A stretch of DNA of 64,000 nt from Pelomonas sp047654805 (GCF_047654805.1 NZ_JASGIV010000001.1:3968001-4032000); one strand, 5' to 3'; counted from the first letter of the stretch, positions 51,963 to 62,600 are shown. Numbers and translations are program-made. Notes: generated by a model not told the origin, from the sequence alone.

Positions 51963-52271
51963 TCAGACCGTCGCCGCGGGCTGCCACAGCAGCTCAGCCA
52001 CGCCGTAGACCCGGGCCAGCTCGCGCAGCTTCTCGGGGGCATCGTTCAGCTTGAGCGTGGCGCCCTGCTCGCCGCACTGGCGCGCGGCCGACAGCAGCAG
52101 GCTGAGCGCCGAGGAATCGAAATCCGTCAGCTCGGCAGCCGACAACCGCACCTCGCGGCCGGCCGCTGCCAGCACCTGGGCGGCCTCCGCTCGCAGGGCC
52201 GGCGACATCTGTGCCCAGGCGGCGCGGGCGCCATCCATACGCAGCCGCGCCGGCAGCTTCAGCCCGCTCAT
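51963..52271 (-). CDS. mlaB: STAS-domain protein MlaB
   Basis: 102 residues. The STAS signature LTDFDSSALSLLLSAARQC is at the centre. MlaB binds the MlaF ATPase in the inner membrane complex and is needed for its activity. It is last in the mlaFEDACB operon, 73 bases after mlaC. The ATG at 52271 is the first sensible start; the frame is open upstream but overlaps mlaC. Confidence 0.9.
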   Translation of the reverse strand: MSGLKLPARLRMDGARAAWAQMSPALRAEAAQVLAAAGREVRLSAAELTDFDSSALSLLLSAARQCGEQGATLKLNDAPEKLRELARVYGVAELLWQPAATV

Positions 52272-52344
52272 GACTGTCTCCTTCGCGCTGCGCGCCGTCC
52301 CGCCGCGCGAGAGCAAGCCCGTCCAGGCGTCCGTGAGGAACTCA

Positions 52345-52998
52345 TCAGCCCTTGGCCGCCGGTGCACCCGCCGCCTTGGCATTCTTGTCTGCCAGGCTCT
52401 TGATCAGGCCGTCGATGCCGTTGGCGCCGATCTCCTGGGCGAAGCTGTTTCGGTACTGGTCCGCCAGCCAGATGCCCAGCACGTTCACGTCGTAGATCTT
52501 CCATTCGGCGCCCGCCTTCTCGAGGCGGTAGTCGAGTTGGATGGGGTCGCCCTTGCCACGGATCTCGGTACGCACGACGACCTCTGTGTCGCTCGGCTGG
52601 GCGCGCAGCGGCTTCAGGCCAATGGTCTGGTCCTTGACCTGCGTCAGCGCGCCGGCATAGGTGCGCACGAGCAGGGTCTTGAACTCGGCCTGGAGCTTGC
52701 CCTGCTGGTCGGGCGTGGCTTGCCGCCAGAAACGACCCACGGCCGAAGCCGTCATGCGCTGGAAGTTGATATGCGGCATCACCTTGGCATCGACCAGGGC
52801 GATGATCTTGTTGATGTTGCCGGCCTGGATGTCCTTGTCGGCCTTGACGGCCTCGATGGTCTCCAGCGAAAGCTGGCGGATCAATTGGTCGGGTGCGCTG
52901 GCGTCGGCCGCGTGGGCGGCATGCACCATGCCCAGGCTCAGGGTCGCGAGGGTGGCCACGGCGAACGCGCGGCGGCGCAGGGAGGTCAGCAGGGTCAT
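52345..52998 (-). CDS. mlaC: Periplasmic phospholipid carrier MlaC
   Basis: 217 residues with a signal peptide ending HAAHA. Family segments are KVMPHINFQRMTASAVGRFWR, FKTLLVRTYAGAL and EWKIYDVNVLGIWLADQYRNSF. MlaC shuttles phospholipid between the MlaA-containing outer membrane complex and MlaFEDB. A short Ala/Lys tail follows the last helix. Confidence 0.94.
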   Translation of the reverse strand: MTLLTSLRRRAFAVATLATLSLGMVHAAHAADASAPDQLIRQLSLETIEAVKADKDIQAGNINKIIALVDAKVMPHINFQRMTASAVGRFWRQATPDQQGKLQAEFKTLLVRTYAGALTQVKDQTIGLKPLRAQPSDTEVVVRTEIRGKGDPIQLDYRLEKAGAEWKIYDVNVLGIWLADQYRNSFAQEIGANGIDGLIKSLADKNAKAAGAPAAKG

Positions 52999-53054
52999 GG
53001 TGTCACTTTCTCTGAACAGGGACCGGCACTTAACGCGCCGACCCGGCTATCGGT

Positions 53055-53915
53055 TCACCGCGTCGCCGCGGAGGCGGGTTCGGCGGGCTTTTTCACAGAG
53101 GCCGCAGGCTCCGATGCGGGCGCCTGCGGTGCCGAGGCAGCATCCGCCGGGGCCGAGGCGGCGGCGCCAGGCACCAGCACTTCGACCTCCTCGTCATCAT
53201 CGAAGCTGCCGCGGCGTTGCAGATAGGCATCGCGGTAAAAGGTGTATTTATCCAGCGCGATGCCCTCCAGCATCTCGCCGGCACGCAGGAAATTGGCTCG
53301 GGTGTTGACCAGGTTCAGCCCCGTGATGGCGACCTTCTTGCGGCCATCGTCGAAGAGAACGGCTGGCGAAGCCTGCCAGTCAACCGGCAATGCCAGGGAG
53401 TCCCGCACCGACGACGGCCCGAACAGCGGCCAGACGATATAGGCACCCGTGCCCATGCCCCACTTGCCCAGCGTCTTGCCGAAGTCCTGGCTGTTCTTGT
53501 CCAGGCCGGCCTCGGTAGCAATGTCCAGCAGGCCTGCAAAGCCGAAGGTGGAGTTGACGGCAAAGCGCATGCCCTGCTCCAGACCGGCCTTGAAGCGCCC
53601 CTGCAGCATCAGGTTGACCGCAGACCAGGCGTCGCCAATGTTGCCGAAGAAGTTGTCGATGCCGGTGCGCACGGGCGAAGGCACGATCTCAGAGTAGGCC
53701 GTCGCGACCGGCTTGAGCACGTTCTCGTCCAGCTTCTCATTGAAGGCAAAAACCTTGCGATTCCAGGATTCCCAGGGATCCATCCTCTGGCCCTTGGAGC
53801 CCATGGCCTTGTCGACGGCGCGCTCGATGCGCGTGCCGACGCCCTTCATGGTCTGGCAACCCGTCAAGCCCAGCGTGAACGCCGCCAGGACCAGGATCCG
53901 AAGCAGGCCGATCAC
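53055..53915 (-). CDS. mlaA: Outer membrane lipoprotein MlaA (VacJ)
   Basis: 286 residues, GTG start overlapping the mlaD stop (GTGA). The lipobox is LGLTGC, followed by MDPWESWNRKVFAFNEKLD, NFFGNIGDAWSAVNLMLQG, the glycine-rich LGKWGMGTGAYIVWPLFGPSSVRD, and a long acidic/Ala-Pro tail (after DDDEEVEVLVPG). MlaA removes misplaced phospholipid from the outer leaflet with porins. In E. coli mlaA is elsewhere; here it is inside the operon between mlaD and mlaC. Confidence 0.95.
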   Translation of the reverse strand: MIGLLRILVLAAFTLGLTGCQTMKGVGTRIERAVDKAMGSKGQRMDPWESWNRKVFAFNEKLDENVLKPVATAYSEIVPSPVRTGIDNFFGNIGDAWSAVNLMLQGRFKAGLEQGMRFAVNSTFGFAGLLDIATEAGLDKNSQDFGKTLGKWGMGTGAYIVWPLFGPSSVRDSLALPVDWQASPAVLFDDGRKKVAITGLNLVNTRANFLRAGEMLEGIALDKYTFYRDAYLQRRGSFDDDEEVEVLVPGAAASAPADAASAPQAPASEPAASVKKPAEPASAATR

Positions 53916-54400
53916 GGTTTACCTCCCGCCGGCGCGGTACTGCCCATGTCCGATGCCTTGCTGTTGATGAACTGGCCGATCAGGTTCTCCAGAACGACTG
54001 CGCTCTGGGTCTGGCGGATCACGTCGCCGGCGGCCAGGTTCTTCTCGTCGGCACCGGGCTCCAGGCCGATGTACTGCTCGCCCAGCAGGCCAGCGGTCAG
54101 GATCTTGGCCGAGCTGTCCTTGGGAAAGAGCGCACCCTTGTTCAGGTTGATCGTGACCTTGGCCTGGAAGGTCTTGTCGTCGAAGGCGATCGACTCCACG
54201 CGGCCGATGACGACGCCAGCGCTCTTCACTGCAGCACGCGGCTTCAGCCCGCCGATATTGTCGAAACGTGCCGACACCTGATAGGTCTCGTCGAAGTTCA
54301 GGCTCAGCAGATTGCCCGCCTTGAGCGCGAGGAACAACAGCGCCGCGCCACCGATCAGCACGAACAGCCCCACCCACGCGTCATGTCGAGAGGATTGCAT
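53912..54400 (-). CDS. mlaD: MCE-domain lipid transport protein MlaD
   Basis: 162 residues. One N-terminal membrane span (WVGLFVLIGGAALLFLALKA) and an MCE domain (YQVSARFDNIGGLKPRAAVK, GVVIGRVESIAFD, LLGEQYIGLEPGADE). It forms the hexameric ring on the inner membrane complex. The ATG at 54400 with AGGAGA eight bases upstream was chosen over an in-frame start seven codons earlier. Confidence 0.95.
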   Translation of the reverse strand: MQSSRHDAWVGLFVLIGGAALLFLALKAGNLLSLNFDETYQVSARFDNIGGLKPRAAVKSAGVVIGRVESIAFDDKTFQAKVTINLNKGALFPKDSSAKILTAGLLGEQYIGLEPGADEKNLAAGDVIRQTQSAVVLENLIGQFINSKASDMGSTAPAGGKP

Positions 54401-54422
54401 CCTTCGTTCTCCTGGCTCCAAG

Positions 54423-55202
54423 TCAAATCGAAAACATCGTGGCCGTCAGCATGAAGTCCAGCCCCAGCACGGCCAGCGACGACAGCACGACGGTGCGCGT
54501 CGTCGCGGCCGACACGCCCTCGGGCGTGGGCTTGCAGGTATAGCCCTGCAGCAGCGCCACAAAGGTGACCGTCACGCCGAAGACAAGACTCTTGATGACG
54601 CCGTTGCCGACATCGGCCCAGACCTCCACGCCACCCTGCATCTGCGACCAGAACGCGCCGGCGTCGACGCCGATCAGCGGCACCGCCACCAGCCAGCCGC
54701 CGATGATGCCGACGGCCGAGAAGACCGCTGCAAGTAAGGGCATCGCGATGAAGCCCCCCAGGAAACGCGGCGCGAGCACGCGCTGCACCGGATCCACGGC
54801 CATCATCTCCATGGCAGTGAGCTGCTCGCCAGCCTTCATCAGGCCAATCTCCGCCGTCAGCGAGGTACCGGCCCGGCCGGCGAACAGCAGCGCCGTGACC
54901 ACCGGCCCCAGTTCGCGCACCAGGCTCAGCGCCACCAGCATGCCCACGGCCTCGGCCGAACCATAGCGCTGCAGTGTGTAATACCCCTGCAGGGCCAGCA
55001 CGAAACCGACGAACAGGCCCGACACGCCGATGATCGACAGTGAGCGATTGCCCAGATAGAAGAGCTGCTCACGCACCAGCACAAAGCGCCCCAGCGCCTG
55101 GGGCGTACGCGCGAGCAGCGTGAAGAACAGCCGCGTGGCGGCGCCGACGTCGACCAGCGCACCACGCACGCTGGCGCCCACGCTCCTGGCCAGGGCCATC
55201 AT
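54423..55202 (-). CDS. mlaE: Lipid ABC transporter permease MlaE
   Basis: 259 residues with five to six membrane spans. Family motifs are GVSGLFVGFVLALQGYYTLQ, ALSLVRELGPVVTALLFAGR and GTSLTAEIGLMKAGEQLTAM. The start overlaps the mlaF stop (ATGATG; an adjacent second ATG is an alternative). Confidence 0.96.
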   Translation of the reverse strand: MMALARSVGASVRGALVDVGAATRLFFTLLARTPQALGRFVLVREQLFYLGNRSLSIIGVSGLFVGFVLALQGYYTLQRYGSAEAVGMLVALSLVRELGPVVTALLFAGRAGTSLTAEIGLMKAGEQLTAMEMMAVDPVQRVLAPRFLGGFIAMPLLAAVFSAVGIIGGWLVAVPLIGVDAGAFWSQMQGGVEVWADVGNGVIKSLVFGVTVTFVALLQGYTCKPTPEGVSAATTRTVVLSSLAVLGLDFMLTATMFSI

Positions 55203-56050
55203 GGCATCACCCCGAAGTCTTCAGCCACCGGCCGGGCCGGCTGGTGGAAGCGCACCGGCCCATCGGCCTCGGCACCGACAAACTGGCGCACCAGCGGGTC
55301 GTCACTGTGGCGCAGTTCGTCCGGCGTGCCCTGGGCCACCACACGGCCGTTGGCGATCATGGCCACCTCGTCGGCGATCCCGAAGGTCTCGTGCAGGTCG
55401 TGCGAGACGATGACGCTGGTCAGGCCCAGGGCATCGTTCAGGTCGCGGATCAGCCTTGCGGCGACGCCCAGCGAGATTGGATCCAGGCCGGCGAAGGGCT
55501 CGTCGTACAGCACCAGGTCGGGGTCCAGCGCGATGGCACGGGCCAGCGCGACGCGGCGGGCCATGCCACCCGAGACTTCGCTGGGCAGCAGGTCGCGCGC
55601 ACCACGCAGCCCTACCGCGTTGAGCTTCATCAGCACCAGGTCGCGGATCATGGCTTCGGGCAGGTCGGTGTGCTCGCGCAGCGGGAACGCGACGTTCTCG
55701 AACACGCTGAGGTCGGTGAAGAGCGCGCCAAACTGGAAAAGCATGCCCATACGGCGCCGCACGGCGTAGAGCTCCTGCAGGTTCAGCGGTGCCAGGTCCT
55801 GGCCATCGAAAAGCACCTGCCCCGAGATCGGCCGCAACTGACGGCCGAGCAGGCGCAGCACGGTCGTCTTGCCGCCACCCGAGGTGCCGATCAGCGCGAG
55901 CACCTTGCCACGCTCCAGCTTCAGGTTCACGCCATTCAGGATGACGCGGTCCCCGTAGCCGCAGCTGACGTTGCGCAGTTCGATCAGGGGTGCGGTGGAG
56001 TTGGAATTCACGCAGTCGGGCCGAAGCCAGGCGGAAGTAAAGGGCGCCAT
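55199..56050 (-). CDS. mlaF: Lipid ABC transporter ATPase MlaF
   Basis: 283 residues. Walker A is GTSGGGKTT, the signature SEVSGGMARRVALARA and Walker B LVLYDEPFAGLDP, with the switch His in VIVSHDLHETF. First gene of mlaFEDACB. The N-terminal 13 residues before a GTG at 56011 are not conserved in look, so the true start may be that GTG. No clear ribosome site decides the question. Confidence 0.95.
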   Translation of the reverse strand: MAPFTSAWLRPDCVNSNSTAPLIELRNVSCGYGDRVILNGVNLKLERGKVLALIGTSGGGKTTVLRLLGRQLRPISGQVLFDGQDLAPLNLQELYAVRRRMGMLFQFGALFTDLSVFENVAFPLREHTDLPEAMIRDLVLMKLNAVGLRGARDLLPSEVSGGMARRVALARAIALDPDLVLYDEPFAGLDPISLGVAARLIRDLNDALGLTSVIVSHDLHETFGIADEVAMIANGRVVAQGTPDELRHSDDPLVRQFVGAEADGPVRFHQPARPVAEDFGVMP

Positions 56051-56332
56051 GATAGGGGAAACACCGATTCAACCAGCCGACCCTCCTGAGAGGCCCCGGA
56101 AATGCCGAAAACCGACTGTGACGCCGCGTCGCCCCGCAGAACTTGGGCTGCCCTCCCTCTGTTACGACTGCTTGCAGCGAGTGACACGGGGACACCACCC
56201 CAGCATGCCCGAAGCGTGCGCCAGTTCACGGCCGGCGCCCGACGCGCGACCAGCGTGCGCCGCGCCAGGATGAGCGGTAATGCATTGGCGTCGCACGCGC
56301 CCAAAATATCTTCATCACCGGATGCCCAAGCC

Positions 56333-56773
56333 ATGCAACGCCATTCCTCTCCCTCCCAAGGCTTCACCCTGATCGAGGTGATGATCACCGTGGTCATCGT
56401 CGGCATCCTGGCCGCCGTGGCGCTGCCGCAGTACAAGAACTATGTGACCCGGGGCAAGATCCCAGACGCGACCTCGGCCCTTGCCGCCAAACAGGTCCGG
56501 TTGGAGCAGTACTACCAAGACAATCGCACCTACGTCGACGCCGCCGACTGCGGCAACGACTCCACCACGAGCCAGTTCTTCACCTTCTCCTGCAGTGCTT
56601 CGTCGGCCAGCGCCTACACGCTGCAAGCGGTGGGCAAGGACACGATGGCGGGCTTCACGTACACGGTCAACCAGTCAAACGCCAAGACCAGCACCATCGT
56701 CTCCCCCGCCGGCAGCAGTTGGATCGCCAGCTCCACCAGTTGCTGGATTACGAAAACGGGCGGCATATGCTGA
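56333..56773 (+). CDS. pilE: Type IV pilin, PilE-like
   Basis: 146 residues. A short leader and the prepilin motif QGFTLIEVMITVVIVGILAAV (split, about residues 9-29) with Glu at mature position 5. The pilin body has two cysteine pairs (DCGND ... FSC and TSCWITKTGGIC), one likely forming the D-loop disulfide at the C terminus. Cleaved by PilD. It may be the major pilin or a minor PilE; it heads the minor pilin operon, and its end overlaps fimT by seven bases. An upstream ATG at 56322 is in another frame. Confidence 0.88.
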   Translation: MQRHSSPSQGFTLIEVMITVVIVGILAAVALPQYKNYVTRGKIPDATSALAAKQVRLEQYYQDNRTYVDAADCGNDSTTSQFFTFSCSASSASAYTLQAVGKDTMAGFTYTVNQSNAKTSTIVSPAGSSWIASSTSCWITKTGGIC

Positions 56774-57384
56774 GGTCGCGCGTTGGTGGCTTCACGCTGA
56801 TCGAGGTCCTCGTGACCCTGAGCATCGCGATTCTGCTGCTTGCCATGGCCGCACCGATGTTCTCCGACTGGATGACCAACAGCCGTATCCGCCTAACGGC
56901 CGAATCCATCCAGTCAGGCCTGCAGTTCGCCCGCTCTGAAGCCACTGCTCGCAACGGCCAGGTGCGCTTCCAGCTGACTGACTCACTGACCAGTAGCTGC
57001 GCTCTGAGCACCACAGGCACCAACTGGGTAGTAAACGTCGGCACCGCCAATGCTGCCGGCGGCTGCAACGCGGCGGCCGGCGACGCCGCCACAGGCATCC
57101 TGATGAAGCGGCCCTCGTCGGAAGGTAGCGGCGGCACCGTCGTGGACGGGAGCAGCAATGCCGGCTTCGACGGCAGCATCGTATTCAACGGGCTGGGCCG
57201 CCCCACACCCACCCCCGCCCAAACTCTCAGCATCATGGTGCGCGGCAGCACCATCGAGCAGTGCGCCGAGCAGGGCGGCCCCGTCACCTGCCTCTACATC
57301 CAGGTGACGCCGGGTGGCCAGACCCGCATGTGCAACGCCAAGCTCGCCAGCACCGACCCACAGTCCTGCTCCTACGCGCCATGA
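56767..57384 (+). CDS. fimT: Minor pilin, FimT/GspH type
   Basis: 205 residues. Prepilin motif GGFTLIEVLVTLSIAILLL near the N terminus, then NSRIRLTAESIQSGLQFARS, which is the GspH/FimT signature. The C-terminal domain has cysteines (SSCALSTTG, EQCAEQGGPVTCLYIQ). Part of the pilus tip priming complex; some FimT proteins bind DNA. Start overlaps the previous gene and stop overlaps pilV. Confidence 0.9.
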   Translation: MLRSRVGGFTLIEVLVTLSIAILLLAMAAPMFSDWMTNSRIRLTAESIQSGLQFARSEATARNGQVRFQLTDSLTSSCALSTTGTNWVVNVGTANAAGGCNAAAGDAATGILMKRPSSEGSGGTVVDGSSNAGFDGSIVFNGLGRPTPTPAQTLSIMVRGSTIEQCAEQGGPVTCLYIQVTPGGQTRMCNAKLASTDPQSCSYAP

Positions 57385-57893
57385 ACCCGACGCCCCGTCC
57401 CCCACGCCACCGGCCGCAGCAGGGTTTCATGCTGCTAGAAGTGCTAGCCGCACTGCTCATTTTTGCACTAGGCGTCATGGGCCTCGTTGGCCTGCAAGCC
57501 AATGCAGTCAAGCAGGTGGGCGACGCCAAGTACCGCGCCGATGCGGCCATGCTGGCCGAAGACCTCGTCGGCCAGATGCAGGTCGCCAACCGCAGCTACG
57601 CGGCGCTCAATGCCGCCTTCAACAGCACCAACGGCACGGCCTACACGGCCTGGCAGACGCGCGTCACTGAGACCCTCCCCGGCGCTGCCGCCTACGACCA
57701 GACCGTCACGCTGACCCAAGTCCAGCCCTTGCCCGCGCTGCAGGGCACAAACTCTGCCGGCGCCGTCGTCACGGGCACGGCCACGGGCCTCACCAGCAGC
57801 ACACAAGTCACGATTACGCTGCGCTGGCTGCCACCGGGCGAGCCAAGTGCGAACGGCTCGCGCCAACTGACGCTGGTCACGCAAATCAAATGA
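57381..57893 (+). CDS. pilV: Minor pilin PilV
   Basis: 170 residues. Prepilin motif QGFMLLEVLAALLIFALG with Glu at +5, then GLQANAVKQVGDAKYRADA as in PilV. It overlaps fimT and pilW by four bases each, so the minor pilins are translated together. Confidence 0.9.
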   Translation: MNPTPRPPRHRPQQGFMLLEVLAALLIFALGVMGLVGLQANAVKQVGDAKYRADAAMLAEDLVGQMQVANRSYAALNAAFNSTNGTAYTAWQTRVTETLPGAAAYDQTVTLTQVQPLPALQGTNSAGAVVTGTATGLTSSTQVTITLRWLPPGEPSANGSRQLTLVTQIK

Positions 57894-58948
57894 AAACCCT
57901 GCGCTTGAAGCCCCATCACAGCCAAGGCCCTCGCGGCTTCAGCCTCATCGAGCTAATGGTCGGCCTCGTCATAGGTTTGCTGGCCGTCATCATCGTCATG
58001 CAGGTCTTCCGCGTGTCCGAGGGCATGCGCCGCACGACAAGCGGCAGCGGCGACGCGCAGACAACGGGTGCCGTGGCACTGTCCATGCTGCTGTTCGACC
58101 TGCGCCAGGCCGGCCAGGGCCTTGCTACAGCCAACACACTGGGCTGTAGCCTGACGCTGCCCAGTGGCCACTCCGTGGGCAACCTCGGGCCTGTGGTGAT
58201 CAACTCGGCCAGCGTCGCGACGGGCGATGCCAACACCGACACGCTGCTGGTCGCCTACGGCACGGGCAACGGCTCACCCGAAGGGCAACGCATTAGCGGC
58301 CAGACGGGTAGCAACACCTTCAATGTTCCCGCCCCCACAGCCTACAAACTCAACGACTACGTCCTCGCTGCTCCAGAATCGCGCGCCACGCCGTGCGCAC
58401 TGACGCTGGATCACATCAACGTCGTGCCCGCCAGCACCCTTTCCCTGGCCACCGGTGCAACCGGGATGACCAACGGTGTGCTGTACAACCTGGGTCAGAC
58501 CGTGCATGTGGCGGCCTACCGTGTCAGCGGCGGGCAGTTAGCCACGTGCAACTACATGACGCAGGACTGCAGCTCCAGCGCCGCCAGCAACTGGGCCACC
58601 ATCGCCGAAGGCGTGATCAGCCTGCGCGCGCAATACGCCAAGGACACGTCCGTCACGATGGACGCCATCGTCGACGCCGACGGCTACAACCAGACCACGC
58701 CCACTGCCTACTGCAGCGGCACCGCCGGCTGGAGCCGCGTGCTGGGCCTGCGCCTCGCGCTGGTGACACGCAGTGGCCAACTCGAAAAAGATACGGTTAC
58801 CTCGGCCGCGCCGGCCTGGGCGGCCTCCGCCGCCCTACCCATTGATCTGAGCAGCAACACCGACTGGCAGCGCTACCGCTACAGGACCTTCGAAACCACG
58901 TTACCGCTGCGCAATATGTCCTGGCCTGGAGTCGTTACGGGATGCTGA
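57890..58948 (+). CDS. pilW: Minor pilin PilW
   Basis: 352 residues. Prepilin motif RGFSLIELMVGLVIGLLAV, then VAALSM-like segment ALSMLLFDLRQAGQGLAT typical of PilW. A large C-terminal beta domain with several Cys follows. It ends with an overlap into pilX. Confidence 0.92.
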   Translation: MKTLRLKPHHSQGPRGFSLIELMVGLVIGLLAVIIVMQVFRVSEGMRRTTSGSGDAQTTGAVALSMLLFDLRQAGQGLATANTLGCSLTLPSGHSVGNLGPVVINSASVATGDANTDTLLVAYGTGNGSPEGQRISGQTGSNTFNVPAPTAYKLNDYVLAAPESRATPCALTLDHINVVPASTLSLATGATGMTNGVLYNLGQTVHVAAYRVSGGQLATCNYMTQDCSSSAASNWATIAEGVISLRAQYAKDTSVTMDAIVDADGYNQTTPTAYCSGTAGWSRVLGLRLALVTRSGQLEKDTVTSAAPAWAASAALPIDLSSNTDWQRYRYRTFETTLPLRNMSWPGVVTGC

Positions 58949-59592
58949 ACGCCCACCACCCCATCCGCCGCCAGCAAGGCGTTGCGCTGATCCTCGCCGT
59001 CATCGTTCTGGTTGCCATGTCGCTGGCCGCCATCGGGCTGATGCGCGGCGTACTCACCGGCAATCGCGTCGCCGCCAATCTGGCCTTCCAACAGTCGGCC
59101 AGGCAGTCGTCGGAGACGGGCGCCGAAACTGCCATCGCCTGGCTGGAACAGAAGAGCCGAGAACTGCTCACCGCCGGCCAGACCACCCGTGCCAACAAGC
59201 TGTTCCAGAACATCACCGCCGGCGCCGGCGGCGAAACATACAACTACGTCGCCCACCGCGAAGACCCGGACAGTACCGCGAACCAGACCTGGGACGACTT
59301 CTGGACAAATTTCCTCGTGCCCAACGGCATGGCCAACACGCTGGCCGTCGACGGTGCGGGCAACACGGTCTCCTTCGTCATTCACCGCCTCTGCAATGCC
59401 GTGGGCGACCCCAGCACCGGCATCAACTGCGAAGCCTCGCCCAACGCTCCGCCGTCCAACCAGCCAAACCGCAGCACCGGCCAGGGGGGCGGCGTAAAGC
59501 CGGCCGACCCGCAGGTGTACTACCGCATCACCGTCCGCGTGGCAGGGCCGCGCAACGCCATCAGCTTCACCCAGGTCGTCGTTGCGATCTGA
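58942..59592 (+). CDS. pilX: Minor pilin PilX
   Basis: 216 residues. N-terminal QQGVALILAVIVLVAMSLAA, which lacks the Glu at +5 as is usual for PilX/GspK-like pilins, followed by FQQSARQSSETGAETAIAWL. The C-terminal part has RVAGPRNAISFTQVVVAI. It overlaps the pilW end by seven bases. Confidence 0.9.
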   Translation: MLNAHHPIRRQQGVALILAVIVLVAMSLAAIGLMRGVLTGNRVAANLAFQQSARQSSETGAETAIAWLEQKSRELLTAGQTTRANKLFQNITAGAGGETYNYVAHREDPDSTANQTWDDFWTNFLVPNGMANTLAVDGAGNTVSFVIHRLCNAVGDPSTGINCEASPNAPPSNQPNRSTGQGGGVKPADPQVYYRITVRVAGPRNAISFTQVVVAI

Positions 59593-59611
59593 GCCCGAGG
59601 AGGAACCTGCC

Positions 59612-62600
59612 ATGAAGCGCACCAAGCCCCAACTCACCTCGCTGGCACTGCCTCTGCTGGTATCGCTGAGCGCCACGCAGGCCGGCGCGACCGACTTGGC
59701 CAACTCGCCGCTCATCACCGCCGCACCCAACGCCATCCCGGCCAACATCTTCTATGTACTGGACGACTCGGGCTCGATGGCCTGGGACTTCCTGCCCGAT
59801 CACATTGGCAGCTACTGGGGAGGCAGCAGCGAAACCAGCAGCAGCAAGCAAAACGCCTGCCGGACCACGAGCACGCTGCCCTCGCGCACCAGTAGCGGCA
59901 GCGTTGGCGGCAACTGCTGCCAAGGTGCGAGCACGAGTAGCAACAGCAGCGCCTGCTGGACCGGCTCGCCCCCTTTCGGCAAGGCGGGCCATCCGCCTTT
60001 CTTGGCTTCTAGCTTCAACGGCATGGCCTACAACCCGGCCGTGCGCTACTTGCCACCGGTCGATGCCAGCGGCAACAGCTACCCCAGCCAGACCACCTGG
60101 ACGGCGGTACGCAATGACTACTACCAGGTCCAGAACACCGCCACGATCAACCTGACGACCCAGTTCCCGGACCTCGCTTGGTGCACCGACAGCACCTACA
60201 CCGACTGCCTGCGCAACGGCAACTACGTGCTGCCCGGCACGGTGAACGGCAAGAACTACACCACCGCGTGGATCACCACCGCCTCCGGCACCGGTTTCAT
60301 CGCCACAGGCAATCCGGACGCCCCAGTGGCGTCCTCCAGCGCCGCACCGCTCGGCCCGCACTACTACGTCATCACCCCTGGCGAGTACTGCACCACCAGC
60401 GCGCTGCGCAATTGCCAGGCCACCCAGAACGCCACGTACAACGTGCCCGCTTATGTGCGCTGGTGCGGCTCCGCAGCCGACGCCACGGCCGCCGCACCCG
60501 CGACAGGCAACTGCCAGGCCACCCGCACCACCAGCTTCCCGTACGCCCGCTACCCGACCCGCTTCTTCACAGCCGGCACGCCAGGAACGGCGGCACAGCC
60601 AGCCACCCCCGCTTCAGTGAGTTTCACCATCACGATGGGCAACGGTTGCGGTACCGTCACCACCGGCTCCGGCAAGAACAAGGTCACGACCACTTACAGC
60701 GCCAGCGCAAGTCGCCTGACCGTTGGCGGCACCGACCTATTCGGCGGAATCGCAACGGCCTCGGAAACCCGCGCGAGCAACCTGGCCAGCGACATCGCAG
60801 CCCAGATCAACGCCAAGACTGGCACCAACGGCGGCTACACCGCCTCTGCCAGCAGTAGCACGGTCACCATCACGGCACCGGTATCGGCGGGCAATCTGAC
60901 CTCCACCGCGTCGCTGACCCGTGTCTCCTCAGACGCCTCGGCGACCTGCACCTTCACCCCGACCACTACTTCGGCCTTCTCCGGTTACGCCGCCGCAACG
61001 GCCGCCGTTGCTGGAACGCCGGGCACCTTCCCCGGCGGCTTCACGCGCGTCGATATCGTCAGCGGCAACACCTACGCCAAGGCCGCCACCCGCACCGACT
61101 GCGCCGGCACCAGTTGCACCTATACCGAGGAGATGACCAACTTCGCGAACTGGTGGGCTTACTACCATACCCGCATGCAGGCCACCAAGTCGGGCATCCT
61201 GCGAGCCTTCGCCAGCGTGGGTGGCAACCGGCGGCTGGGTTACATGAGCATCGACAACAACACGGGCTCCGACTTCCTCAACCTCGCCAGTTTCCAGAAC
61301 AGCACCTCGCCCGCCAGCACACAGCGTACCGACTGGTTCAACAAGATCACCAGCGCCAGGCCCAATAGCGGCACGCCACTGCGCGTGAGTCTGGCCAAGG
61401 CTGGGCAGATGTATGCCGGGAAACTCACGTCGATCAACAGCGGCACGGTGAATGATCCGATGCAGTACGCCTGCCAGAGGAACTACACCATCCTCTCAAC
61501 AGACGGCTTCTGGAACGACAGCTCCAACCCGAAGCAGCTCAACGGCACAACCGACATCGGCGACCAGGATGGCTCGCTGGCCCGCCCAATGCTCGACGGC
61601 AGCGGCACGGCCAATACGCTGTCCGACGTGGCAGCCTATTACTACAACACCGACCTGCGCACACCTACCGCCAACAATTGCCAGAGCGGGAACAGCGGCG
61701 CCGGCAACCGAGATGTCTGCGGCACGGGCCAGACCTACGAGAAGCAGAACATGGTCACGTTCACGCTGGGCCTGGGTATCTCGGGCTACATGAAGTTCGA
61801 CCCCAACTACGCGACTCAGACATCGGGCGACTACTTCGCCGTCAAGAACGGCAGCGCAGCAAACCTGTCGGCAGACATCTGCTCCTGGCAGAGCAGCGGG
61901 GCCTGCAACTGGCCCGTGCCAATTGCCGACACGCTGACTGCAGTGGATGACCTTTGGCATGCCGCCGTGAACGGTGGCGGTAGCTATTTCAGCGCCAGCG
62001 ACCCCAGCACCTTCGCCAATGGCCTGATCAGCGCGCTGAACAAGATCGACGCCTATGAAGGTGCCGGCGCCGCCGCCGCCACCAGCAATCCCAACGTCAC
62101 GACCAGCGACAACTCGATCTATTTGACCGGATTCACCTCGGGCGACTGGACGGGCGAGGTCACTTCTCGAAGCATCGACGTGACCACCGGCAACCTGAGC
62201 AGCGCCGCCGCCGCCTGGACGGCCGCGGGCCAGCTCGACGGCAATACCAACCGCACCATCTACATGTTCTCGGCGAGCGCCAGCAACAAGCTCAAGGCCT
62301 TCAGCTGGAGCAGCATGAACGCAACCGAGCAGGGCTACTTCTCGCTCGCCGCCCTCAACACCGGCAGCAACGCGTTGAGCCAGTTCTGCACCTCCAACGA
62401 TCCCACCTGCCTTTCCAGCGCAGCCCAGACCGCCGCGGCCGGCGAGAACCTGGTGAACTACCTCGCCGGCGACCGCAGCAACGAGGGCAGCATCACTGAC
62501 ATGTCCAAGTATTTCCGCGCCCGCGTCCATCTGCTGGGAGACACGGTCAACGCCGAATCCGTGTTCGTGGGTACGGCCTCAGGCTACAACTACCAGGACG

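Noticed and set aside
51955..51966. Palindrome CTGAGCGCTCAG at the hexR/mlaB junction as a terminator or operator
   Set aside because: It is made by the two convergent stop codons and is too short with no T tract to act as a terminator.
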